Below, piece after piece: positions 39,391-50,835 of a DNA stretch of 64,000 nt (positions are counted from its first letter, which is position 1; each line of letters opens with the position of its first letter). The position numbers and the translations under genes were made by a program. This DNA is from Caprella mutica (lineage: Eukaryota > Arthropoda > Malacostraca > Amphipoda > Caprellidae). The DNA lies in assembly GCA_947561585.1 (NCBI GenBank), contig CANNZV010002544.1, positions 96,420 to 160,419 of the forward strand, written 5' to 3'. The notes beneath the pieces were generated by a model. The model had not been told where the DNA came from, did not search any database, and was given only the letters and a program-made list of their open reading frames with translations.

Positions 39391-42300
39391 CTATCTCTGT
39401 CCCCCGTAATAGTTATTATATCCCCCCCATTGCTGCTGATTGCCGTAACCATAGTTACCTCCCTGAGGGGGATACCCCCACTGCTGGTACTGTTGAGGGG
39501 GATAGCCCCCAGTGCCCCCCTGTGGAGGATAGGTCTGGTTGTTGTAGCCTCCATAAGCTCCCCCCTGAGCCCCAGGTTGCTGTGGTGGAGGTTGTTGGGG
39601 TGATCCACTGGTGGGGTACTGTTGGTAGGGGCCCACACCGTACTGTGCCCCATTCTGCTGACCACTCTTGTCCCCCTTACCATTCTTCTTTCCCCTCGCA
39701 CTGTCAGCCTGCTCCTCTTTACTTTTATCGTTCAAGAAACTCTTGAGAGACTCTTCCAATTGCCTGAGACTCTTAGCACTCTCCCTGACAGTTTCTCCCC
39801 CGCAACCGAACTCCAGGACCATCTGGTGGCGTCGTGTGGCGAAGAGGATGCGAGTGGTGGGGGAGAAGATGGGGCGGGTGCCTTTGGAGAGGAGGGTGAG
39901 GGCTGCCTTCACGTCTGGGATGGAGGAGGAGATGTGACGCTCAAACAGAGCCCAAAGTAACACCTCCACAGCCTTCTGCTCATCTGACGTCAACTCAGTC
40001 TTTGAGTCACATTTTTCTGTTGCTACTGTCTCAAGAATCTGAAAAGAAAGATTTTACTTAAGATAAATGAGAAGGCATGCATCTGTAAAATGTTGTTGTA
40101 TAAAAGTTGATATGAAGGTCTCATAGAAGAGGGGACAGCAAAAGTACACTCTGAGTACTAGGTAGACTACTCGGCTACCACAAATAACAGTGAACCCAGC
40201 GCATGGATAAGAGACTTACACAGTCAGTCTGCTTACCCATGGATATAGCAAGGCAGAAGAAAGATATAAAAGAAGAAAGCTGTAGAAAAACTGTGACAAA
40301 CAAAACAAAAACCTACAATAGCACCAAAAGAAGGGCTACCTAGAGGTAGCCTCAGGCAAATACAACAGTAAAATGTTAAAGGTAACCATAAAATATTGAT
40401 AGTATCATCAATAATAACTAACTACTGAGGCTGGGTGCTTCAATAAAATATTAAATGGCTATGAATAGAAGTCTTCTCACCTCTATTGCTCTGTGGTGAT
40501 CTTTCCTGCAGAAGTAGAGGAAGCGTGAATACTTCACTAGTAGGTTGGCATGAGGAAGGGAGAGAATGCCTTCTCCTTTGGCCTCGTAGTGCTTCAAACC
40601 GTCACAGAAGACGCCCTCTGCCTCCTCTAGACGCCCTCGCCTCCTCTCCAGTGAGGCCCTTTGAACCCAGGGCTCCAGAGCATCGGGTACTCTCGTGTGG
40701 AGGCAGTTTAGTAACCGCAGAGCAGCCTCACAATCCTCTGAAATAACACCAAGGTATAAATGAAAGGAGGGACAAAGCAGGAGGTGAAGATTTAGTGATG
40801 AAAAAGTAGAAAATACAGTATCAAGCAGTTTAATTCTATGAGTAGAAATCTTTGGGCAAAAATGATGTGAAATAAGAGATTTTTTAGTGAAAAAGAAGTT
40901 ACAGATTCATTGTTAATAAAATTCAACGTATGTTTCTCTTGTTCTGTTTTTGCTGGGCTTTACGTTGTGCCAATGCCATGAAATGCTCACCTTGCTCCTC
41001 TTCAAAGAGTGCCCATGCGAGGTGTGGCTTCAGTTTGTTTCTGAGGTGTACGTTACAGCACCTCTCGAACACATCCCTCATCTCACTGGCAGTGACTGTA
41101 CTCAAAGAGTCCAGGTAGTCAATGTACTGAAAACAGAGAAATAGGTTTGAAAAGACTTTTCCCATTGAAAGAAAACAATAATAATATGCACAGAGTCAAT
41201 TCGCTAGACTCACCCTTAGCCAGAACTCCTCATAGAGCGCAGTGGCAATGAGGCACCTCTCATAGAGAGTCCTCAGCCTCATCTCAGTGCCTTTCTCCTG
41301 CTCAAAGACGATGTAGTCCCTCCACGCCTGCAACTGACTCTTCTCAAGGGGCTTCACGTGGAAGTAAGGCCTCTTGATGGCATCTTCATAGGCAGCACGC
41401 ACCTTCACCTCCTCTGACGTTAAGAGGTGTAACTTTTCACGAGTGGAGAGGAGCTCAACTTGAATCAGTTTGCACTCTTCCTCCTAAAAAAATAAACTCA
41501 TTAGAATAATATTCGTAACAAGCTTCACGCAATAACTGGACTAAGTGACGTAGTCATGCTCTTAATTCATTCGTATTGTTAACTTGAATTGTCAAAAAAG
41601 ATCTCTGAAATTATACACAAGGCCTTAAAAATATAATATTTTCAAATTTTAGTTATACATTTCTGTACTTTAGAATTATTGATTATTGTAAAAATTGTAA
41701 TTATTATTTTTACAATTAACTTAATTGTTGGTTTTAGATCCCTGAACTTTTTCCCCAGCACATACCGTGACTTCTAGCTTAGCAGATGCTGGTGTTTCTA
41801 CCAGAGTGTTGGTGACTGCAGTGTCTGTTTTGTCATCTTCTACACCAGGGGGAGCTTCTTCCTCAGCGTCTGAACAAGAAAAATAAACATTGCTTTCAAA
41901 TCGGTACGATTAACACAGACGAAAAGTATACCACAAATGCAGCCAGCATGCGCTGAACTGGTTCAAAAACTATATTCTTTAAATTAAACCATTCTTTAGC
42001 TACCGGACAATATTCAGATACAAAATTAAAAAAAAAATAGATAAAAAACCAATTAAAAAAATATATCAATTCCTCCAAATATCAGTATAGAATGGAAATT
42101 TACAATTTAATAACTGTGTGAATTTACAGAAAAAAAAATTCAGAAACTAAGAAATAGATGAAAAAATTTTATAGAGGAAAATTATTGAGACACAAAAATA
42201 GGAAATACCCCAATTAAATATTCATCATTTTCACAAATTTTCAGTGATTCATTCTCAGAGATATGTTGAATACCTGTAGCTACTGAACCACAGGGAGATT

Positions 42301-45300
42301 AAATACACCATTTAGAAGTTACATCAACACAGACGAGAAGAGAACAACAACAATCAAATACCAGTTCTAGAGCTGGAGACTTGGTCTCATAACAGGAGAC
42401 TAGATATAGCTAAGTATATCATTGGTAATATCTTACGAGTGTCTGTGCACTCACCCTCTGCCTCTTCCTCTTTTTTGGCGAGTGCATTGCGGTGTGTCAT
42501 GAACTCGGTGAGAGTGATCACCTCTGTCACAGGGTGCTTCTTGGCGTGCTCTTGGAACCTGAAAATTAACACGGTTAAGAACTTGCAAAATATTTAAATG
42601 AGAATTCAATAAAGCACAGAAAAGTTTTGCTTTTAGCAGGAAAAAAGGATTCAGAAATGTTTTTCACCAATAACAATAAAAACAGAATAATATTAGTCAT
42701 AATAACAAACACATAAACACTTTCCACACATCTCTCAGTAACACAAATACGAAACAAACATGGATGAATTTCCTGGCTTATTTGAAAGTGTTGCGTGATA
42801 CATTGTGTTGGAACTTTGAATGTTTCCTTTGGTTAGTTATATACAGTTCAAGACTTATAGAATGCAGATCCACTAGTGGATTATTACACAGCTATTTATT
42901 AATCACATTTTTGAAATGGGTATTGACCAACCAGTGAGTCAATACGCGATAGTGGAAGGGCAAGCTTGACCCACCAGTGTATCAATACGCGGGGAACGTG
43001 CTAGCTAATAGGAATAAATACCGTAAATAGCATCTTATCCCTGTTTAATCTCTTATGGAGAAGCATTCAGTTTTAGCTAATATTTAACACATTAATAGAC
43101 AAGTAGCTAATTCCTATCAGTACCATTCACTATTACATTAAATAAATGCTAGTTCAGTTTGACTCACTTTGTCCAATGGTGTGCGTACTTAGCAGTGGGA
43201 GTAGCTAGGAGTTTGTCATACACTGAAGTGACTCTGTGCCACCTCTTGTGTGTAGTCTCCCAGGAGACGAACGCCTCCCACATCTTGTCTGACCTGGAGC
43301 AGGGAAAACAGTTAGAAAACACTTTGCAGTGAACAATGGCATTTAGCGGGTGACGTACTATCCAGTTCTACATTTTTATTCTTAGGGAGAAATTTTACTA
43401 ACACTTGTTGATTGTGAATTAGATTGGAATGGAATATATTGTATAAATTATTGCATTGTGATAATAATGAGACTAAGTGACAGACTAAAATAGACAGAGA
43501 CTATGTGAAGCTGAGACTAACATAGACCGAGACTAAGTGAAGCTGAGACTAACATAGACCGAGACTATGTGACAGAGACTAAGTGAAGCTGAGACTAACA
43601 TAGACCGAGACTATGTGACTTACTTGTACTCCAGTCCACAGCTCTGCACGGCTCTCTCAAACTGTGACCTGACGAAGGACTCCTCCTCCTCTTTGAGGAA
43701 GGTGTTGGTGACATAGTCGAGGTAGTGCACCCAGAGGTCTACACTGAGGGGAATGGCTAGGAGTCCTCTCTCAAAGACCTAACCACAGGGGAGAGAAAGG
43801 CAATGAGCAAAGGAGAGGCAAGGGTGAGAGCTTACCAATCAGATGCAATACTTCACAAAGTAATAGTAAGTCTGCAGCCACAAATACGCACAAATATCAT
43901 CGGAATTATTCAGAGTCAAGTCCTCCAGTGATTTATGCCCAGCGCACAATATATTCATCAAGAAGCAATTGCTGAGTGTGTTTTTGAGTTTCAAATAGAG
44001 TAGAGAGGTGATTTAGAAAGTCAGCAATTGCTCTTTGATCAGGAAGACTCGATACACAAACAATACCTATGGCGGAGAGTCTTCTCAGGGGGTGTGGATC
44101 AGCTTGTGTTGCAGTATTGGAAAGAGAGCAGCAACTTCGAAGCCCATTGCTTGTTACACAACTTAACACTACCCCAGAACTTAAAGCTAGTCACTACCAG
44201 AGCATCAACTATACAGGCATATAATATATATACACATATTCCAATATATTGAAAGTAATGACCTAGAGATACAAACTGTAGTAAGCAAGATCGGTGCAGA
44301 ATTTACCCTGATTTGTCATGATCTTAGCCCTGTAAGGGAATTGTCAATTGTGAATAACTCATTGGATTTTATAACATTATAGGCCAATTTTGCGATTAAA
44401 TAAAGTTCCTTTGGTTCATCGATCATCATCTCAAAATACACATGGAGGCACTCCAGACACGTTAGTAGGACACCGCAGAGGTGTTAGAGTGAGATGCCTC
44501 TGCTCTAAATTAAAACAGAGAACAGAGCAGTCGAAGAAATATCCCTTCACTGCAGCAGGTAGCTAATTCTACACTACTTCAGCTAATGTGTAACTGTGAT
44601 ACAGAGTTACCTGTATCACAGTTACCTATTAGAAGTATTGAGTATTCTTTCACGTGCTACATCCTCTGTAGAAAGTAGAGTCAAACATTCTCACTCTGGC
44701 AGCGTAATGTTACACTCTCAGAGTAGCAACACAAATCATACCTGCAGAGTTGACTCTTGTGTGCCTTTACGCTTTTCTAGGTCAGCGTATTTCTTCCAGT
44801 AGCCGTAGCAGTAGGGGTACCGCCCAAAGAAAGCAGTATAAGCTTCTCTGCCAGCCTCCAATTCACTCTGGAACAGAATATCTTTTATAAGAGAGCTAGC
44901 TAATAGTTTGTTTTCTAATACAAATTATAGTTAAAAATAATAGCTACTTCAGATATTGAGAAACAATTCTACTTTATTCTACCCACAGGAGTACAAAATA
45001 TGTTATAACTACAGTAAAACTCATAAGTTATGAAGTAGCTACTCGAGCAATGAAGGCACTGAATTATGAAATGCACCTGAGCTATGAAGTGATATGATAT
45101 ATGTCAAGAATAGATCATAGTTATTTCTCAATGACCATAGTTTTTAAAGATTTCAATCATAGAAAATTATCTAGTGCATCCAAGATATGAAGTGGCTTTG
45201 AGTTATGAAGGAAACAATACTTCATAACTCGTCAGTTTCACACTACCAACAAGTTACAGGTCCTCACCTGCTGATCAATGTACTGAAGAAGATTAGTCCA

Positions 45301-45922
45301 AGCCTGGAAATCATCCTCGTTTTCCTTGACAGCAGACCACAGCTTGCAGACTTCATCCTGCTTCCCTTTCTTAGAAGGTGGCTCAGATGAGTCAATGGAT
45401 GTGGAGTCCTTTGATAGATCTTCTGTAGAGCGTTTGGTACCAGATGACTCTCTGTTGTCTAATGAATCACCATTGCCATTTGTCACCTCCATATCAGTCT
45501 CTTGTCCCTGGGAGATAAAAAATAATCTTGATAGATTATTATGTCAATTTTTGTCCATTATCTAAATGTCAATTTTGAAATAGCTAATTAATGTATTGAG
45601 ATAATAAAATGAAATCAGTAAACATATTTTATAGAAGCAAATTCCAATAGAATTCATACATTCTGAAATTGTTACTTGTACATAGTATTTAAAAAAGGCA
45701 GTACAAATTTAGTATTCATAAGGATGTAATCATCAATTTCTTCACCAATATCTATGTTTGTGTTCTCACCCTCCAATCCTCTGCAGTTTCCTCTGTAGCA
45801 TTCTTCATCTGTTCTTTCTTCATCTCCATCTCCTGCTGCTGTAACTGCTTCTCGAAAGACTCCACTGAGTTCTGGTCTCCCTCAGAGTCAAACTGCATAT
45901 CTTGCTCTTCATTTGCCATTTT
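39391..45922 (-). CDS. PRPF39: Pre-mRNA-processing factor 39 (PRPF39), HAT-repeat U1 snRNP factor
   Basis: A HAT-repeat scaffold that helps U1 snRNP recognise 5' splice sites. Coding exons on the reverse strand: 45919-45770 (ATG, 50 codons), 45507-45268, 44867-44742, 43778-43624, about 43293-43169, 42558-42455, 41869-41766, 41483-41214, 41126-40991, 40737-40481, 40038-39391 (TAA not TAG unresolved; stop at 39391-39393). Phases agree throughout, giving about 770 residues. Diagnostic segments are [57 protein letters not shown] and [14 protein letters not shown]. The N terminus is acidic with a Q/E/K coiled-coil-like run; the exon 39391-40038 adds a K-rich linker and about 90 residues rich in G, Q, Y, P and N. 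An acceptor three bases before the ATG shows a 5' UTR exon upstream, beyond the transposon cluster at 45.9-48.3 kb. Confidence 0.94.
42840..43010. mobile_element. Worn piggyBac-like MITE piece in a PRPF39 intron
   Basis: It contains TTGACC(C/A)ACCAGTG and AATACGCGGGGAACGTG, matching the element at 36125-36389. Left end unclear. Confidence 0.45.
43490..43620. repeat. Short tandem repeat touching the PRPF39 exon 4 donor
   Basis: GCTGAGACTAACATAGACCG recurs at about 43510, 43542 and 43588 with GAGACTA(A/T)GTGA between. The last partial unit supplies the intronic bases right after the GTAAGT donor of the exon ending at 43624 (reverse strand). Confidence 0.8.
43790..44735. other. PRPF39 intron, no element recognised
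   Basis: Reverse-strand intron between exons 3 and 4. Only chance ORFs. A TAACTGTGATACAG/CTGTATCACAGTTA inverted repeat lies at 44589-44625. Confidence 0.5.
45005..45243. mobile_element. pogo-like MITE in a PRPF39 intron
   Basis: The left end TACAGTAAAACTCATAAG is followed by repeated (G)AGTTATGAAG phrases; the right end carries CTTCATAACTCG and CAGTTTCACACTA. It resembles the CAGTAGAAC-type elements and has TA at both edges. Confidence 0.55.
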
Positions 45923-45988
45923 CTGAAATAAATGAGGATATAAGAAAACCAGTCTGTATTTGGTGCACAAAAATCCACCAACATTTTC

Positions 45989-46486
45989 CCATGTTTCAAA
46001 GTGTGGCAGGAAAGTCACCAGTTTGGTAATGGATCAATATCACCACATTTAAGAAGAAATAGGATATCCTAGTGAAGATTTTACACTTGAAAACATCCTT
46101 ATGAATCATGTCTATTGTCTGATGCATGTGTATCACTTGAGAGTTGAGACTATCCATGACTTATGAGTGATTTACTTGTTATTTACAGGTTTCTAAACTT
46201 ATTTCACCCCTTAAAAGTTGCCAGTATGGTGGCGACTTTCCATGTTACAGAGTATGTCAGTTAAAGCCAATTAATTGGCTTAGATTTCAAAAGGTTAAAA
46301 CTCAGATATATCTAATTGGCTTAAAATTTTGAATTAATTCCTATGTTCCCATGTTAATTTTGGCTTGAAATCTTCAAAAAATGAGCCAAATTGGCTTGGC
46401 TCAGAATTTGTGAAATATTGGCTTACAAAGTTACAATTTTCCAGCCTCTGAAACATGGGCGACTTTATCCATACTTTGAAACATGG
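45989..46486 (+). mobile_element. Family b element with family c inserted
   Basis: Ends CCATGTTTCAAAGTGTGG and CCATACTTTGAAACATGG. Flanks ACATTTTC and ACATTATC match 7/8. The inner family c copy occupies 46240-46458. Confidence 0.82.
46240..46458 (+). mobile_element. Family c element, 219 bp, perfect 8-bp target duplication
   Basis: Ends CCATGTTACAGAG and CCTCTGAAACATGG. GCGACTTT lies on both sides (46232-46239, 46459-46466). The uninterrupted family b copy ending at 47908 reads TGGCGACTTTGTCC once at the matching place, so the empty site is visible. Confidence 0.88.
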
Positions 46487-46609
46487 ACATTATCCCTGAC
46501 CCCATGTGGCCTAGTTTGTATTTGGTGCACAAAATCCCACTGACTTTTCTAAAAAGCTGAAAAATTTTGACTGATCCACCAACAAGGGAAAAATAAAGTC
46601 TGGTACTGG

Positions 46610-46765
46610 TATCTACTCTGGAAAATAACTGGCTAACAGATTATTTTTAGAGGCTAAATGCTGCGGATTATACAGTTCTCTTAATTTATTACTGTATTAT
46701 AGGGTTTACTAAATTCCAACAGAGTAATTAATCTGTCAGAAAAGACCACTTTTTTCAGAGTGGTC
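46610..46765 (-). mobile_element. Family e element, reverse copy
   Basis: Ends CTACTCTGGAAAA and TTTTTTCAGAGTGG. Flanks ACTGGTAT and TCTGGTAT match 7/8. It lies in a family d remnant. Confidence 0.78.
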
Positions 46766-47372
46766 TGGTATGAACTATGCATATAACCAAAACTACAATT
46801 TAGAATGAACTACATTTTTAAATGAAACATAAACTACGTTTTAGTTGTATGTATCTTTATTACATGTCAGAATATTTTAAGATCGAGGAACCTGATCAAA
46901 TTTTTGTATTTCAAAAGTCAAAGGAGTCGTATTTCGCAACTGGGCCGATCGACTATTCACTGGACTAAGACACTTTACCAAAGTCAACAATCCAACAGCT
47001 CAGCAATGAAATAAGAAATTCAAGTAAAATAGTAGGCTATGGCTCACAAACTCCATTTGTGATTTGTCTCTCCAAAAATTATTGAAAAATAAAATATTCA
47101 AATTTCTTTCCAAAATGTCAAAAATGATCAAATTAACATAAATTCTCTCCAAAATAATGAAAAAATCATACAAGTCTGCAGAATATGGGACATTTTTAAC
47201 ATTTTCTGTGCGAGCAATCCTTAATTTCCTCCTACATTTACACATATTTTAATGAGAACAAAAGCCAAAATAGAGGATTTATTGGATAAAACTTTACCAG
47301 TTACTACAGACTATAGTCTGGCAGAATATTATGGGACATTTCTATTTTTCATATTCTGATTTCCGAACAATC

Positions 47373-47908
47373 TCATGTTTCAAAGTGTGGCAGGAAAGTC
47401 ACCAGTTTAGTGAGAAAATGGATCCAGGTAGCCACATTTAAGATGCTTTAATGAAGAAATTTGACTTCCTAGTCACCTAGTGGAGATTTTACACTTGAAA
47501 AATGAAAATATCCTCAAGCTTATTGTCTGATGCATGTGCATCTCTTGAGACTATTTATGAGTGATTTACTTGTTAATAATGTTATTTACATGATTTCAAT
47601 TTATTTCACCCCCAGTCTGTATTTCGTGGTAAATTCCACCGACATGTCGGTGGAATTTTTTCCCCTTTGAAGATGATATTCTGGCAAAGTCGGTGGATTT
47701 TTAACTATTTATTCCTATGTTACCATTAATTTTTGGTGGATAAATTGGGAAAATGTTGGTGGATCAGCCAAATTAATGGAAATTTATGGTGGATTTTTTC
47801 AGCTTTTTGAAAAAGTCAGTGGGATTTTGTGCACCAAATACAGACTGGTAATTCACCCCTCAAAAGTTGCCAATATACTGGCGACTTTGTCCATACTTTG
47901 AAACATGG
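47373..47908 (+). mobile_element. Family b element with family d inserted
   Basis: Ends TCATGTTTCAAAGTGTGG and CCATACTTTGAAACATGG. Flanks GAACAATC and GAACAATT match 7/8. The family d insertion is at 47610-47848. Confidence 0.82.
47610..47848 (-). mobile_element. Family d element, best-preserved copy
   Basis: Ends CCAGTCTGTATTTCGTGG and TGCACCAAATACAGACTGG. Flanks TATTTCAC and TAATTCAC match 7/8. Phrases are GTGGAATTT and (T)GGTGGAT, with AAAATCCACC on the complement. The core TATGTTACCATTAATTTTTG is the complement of the shared core. Confidence 0.82.
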
Positions 47909-48319
47909 GAACAATTGTTAATTTTCTCCTAGTCCTACCTATATTAACATGTATTCATACTGAGAACAGAAGCCAAAATATAGAATTTCTTGGAGAACAC
48001 TTTACCAGTTCCTGCAGTCTGGCAAAATAACATTGTAAAAGTAGCATAGAATAGAGATAGATATTTGAGTCAGAGTCGCATTTCTCTCCATTTGCAACTG
48101 AAGGGCTATAAATGACTAAATCCAGTCTGAAAAATGTTACACATGCAATCATGCATCAGACATGAAGCATAAGCCATAAGGATGTTTTGAAGTGTAAAAT
48201 CTTCACTAACTACCTATAGGAAGTCAAATTTCTTCTTTTAAGTATCTTAAATGTGGCGACCTGGATCCATTTTCTCACTAAACTAGCGACTTAACTGCCA
48301 CACTTTCAAACATGAAAGA

Positions 48320-50835
48320 ATCACGCAGCTAAATTCCAGACTTGTCATTTTAAGCAACTTTTCTCCAGAAAGTCGAAGTCTGAATCATGCTTAGGTAGGT
48401 AGCCTAACTGAACTCAGAAATTATATTGAATTGTTGCAAGATATTAAAATTTAAAGAAGCTCAATGAATGTTATGATATGATTATTTATTTTATGACGCC
48501 GATAGCGATAGGTAACTATAGTCTAGGTATAACCGTATAGGTAGGTAGTAGTTAGTTTATACAGTTTTTGTAATTGAAATTAAGATCAAAACTGAGGAGA
48601 AATTAAGGTACTTACCTAATAGTTAGATTAACAGTTTAGTCTAAATATTGACTTCACAATTTGAAGAAAAATCGATATATTATGAATTAAATCACCTAAT
48701 TATTTTTGCTTTATCACAAGCACGTTACGATCATAACACAAAATGGCGTCAGTGTTGCCATCACAATGAAATGTCAAAAAGTTAAGAAACATAGGCAAAG
48801 TCGCTAAAACCTTTAAGCAGCTGTGTCGACAACTAGACTTGAGTTACAAAATTAAAACCAATAATATTACAAAACTATTTACATTAATACTGTCTTTAGT
48901 AACATATTTCACATATAAAATTATTCTAAAACAACTGTCCTTAGAACCGAAAGTTATTCTTCGATCTAATTCAAAGTCTCTTTCATAGCACGGGAATTTT
49001 ATATGCAGATGATGTTCATAATTAGGTACCTGTTACTCATTTCTTTATTCAACAAAAATACAGATAAATTCACTATTACAAATACAGCTTATCGAACAAG
49101 TCATGCCCATGATCTTATAATAATTACCATATATTAACATTGACGGAACATAGTGTGAAGTACTTTGCTTCTATAGGATTTGGAGTTCTATTCAGTCGTA
49201 CAGTTCTTTTGATTTAAATGTAAATTTAAGAAGTATTTTCTTGATCAGTATACCGGTGCAGAATTGTGATGTACCGGGTGACCAATAAAAAACTGGTCGA
49301 AAGTAAATTCTTATAATTCAAAAAGTAATTGGTGTAGAAAGATAAAACAAATATCACATTAAAGAGTATATTTTCAAGTTTTATTTGATATCAAAGATAT
49401 TGAAAAGTAACGATTGAGGAATACAGATATCTCAATTAAACATAATGGTTATTTCGTCAACACATTTTAATTAACCCTCATGAATCATTATGCAACTAAC
49501 TATTGAATAACGTGTTTTCATATAGCTAAACATTATCATTTAAGCTGTTCTGAAACTAAAGTTAAGATAAAATATGCCATTCAATACAACAAGGATATAA
49601 AAAGTAAATGGATAAGAATTTATTCAATAAATGGACAAGAAATGAAGTGTTTGAGAAACCATCCATTGCACTCGGCGAAGTGACAGTTCGGTGCGGTTTG
49701 AGTTCGCATAGGCCATGCATGGTCCATATTTTTTTAAAGATGTTGAGACTGAAAATGTTTGTTCTGTAAACACCGACGGATAAATTGTATTGTTAAAAAA
49801 TACTGTAATGAATGACGACAATCATCTTGACTTTTGGTTCCATTATGACACTGCATACACATTCTTGTCTGCGGTAGACTGATTGAAAAATCACTTCGAG
49901 GACAAGATTATTTCGCACCGAACCGTTTTCTCTTTCCAACTATGTCCCTTGACCTTCCACCTTTGGATTTTATATCTGGTATATGTTGAAGAGAAGGTAT
50001 TCAAATTGAAATCAAACATGATTGAAGACTTGAAGCCAGAGATACGTACGAAGTAAATATCCTATTCACTAAAACTTCAGTTTTGACAACCATTTTCATT
50101 TTATAAAAACAACGCAAAATTAAATAATTTACTTATTCAATGCGTCTGAGACATTTTTCTTCTTCTTTGGCAACACAATAGCTTTATGTTTAGCAAGTAC
50201 AATTTTCATTTTCAAACATCTAGCATACAGTGTTACGTCATAGAGGATATAATTATTAATCTGTACTTAATAATCTTCCTCTATAATATTTTATATTGAA
50301 ATAAATTGATAAATCACAAATTCCATTAATATGATATTCATCACCTTCTTTTTCGTTGATTAAATATTATTGCAATAATAATTAGCTTTACATAAACTTT
50401 ATAATATTATTCACGTTTCGTAATATACAATAGGTATAAAAAAAATATAGAACAAGCTTTTCAAATATTTTCAAATGTGGTTAACATTAATATTCTTCAC
50501 TTCACAATATGGATAAAAAGTAGCAAGAAAATGGTGTTCCAACAAGATTTGCTAATATTGTCATATATGATTACAATTTGAACAATTATCTTATCACCGC
50601 TATTCATTTTCACACAATGCAGGCATGGGAAATAATCACAATTCTCCAATAAATTTTTATTCCAAAAATTGTCAATACATTTTTATTCTATAATAATTTC
50701 GAAACATTTTCCAATAACCCAATCTTACTCACACAGAGATAAAAATATACCATCATTTTCAGTTTTTCACTGCATGATGACAGTTTAGCTATTTAGTAAA
50801 ACAAACTATCAAACTTATAGTTATAGATATAATAT
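48320..50835. other. No coding gene seen; possible PRPF39 promoter side
   Basis: AT-rich. The reverse strand at about 48790-48735 (GATGGCAACACTGACGCC, then ATTTTGTGTTATG) looks like an arthropod housekeeping gene start and could hold the PRPF39 5' UTR exon, but this is only pattern resemblance. The rest, up to 50835, holds scattered short ORFs without motifs and, at about 50656 and 50682, reverse-strand AATAAA signals for the protease homologue. Confidence 0.35.

Larger units (their letters stand above)
45930..48320. mobile_element. Cluster 3 of nested CCA...TGG short elements upstream of PRPF39
   Basis: It contains a family d start (45945-45980), family b copies (45989-46486, 47373-47908, and a reverse fragment 48160-48315), family c (46240-46458), family d pieces (46505-46610; 47610-47848), family e, reverse (about 46610-46765) and family g-like pieces (47165-47325; 47925-48030). 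It lies in the 5' UTR intron or promoter side of PRPF39. Confidence 0.75.

Noticed and set aside
39331..39960. Forward ORFs of 74-112 codons opposite the PRPF39 last exon
   Set aside because: They are antisense shadows of the repetitive G/Q/Y/P-rich coding sequence.
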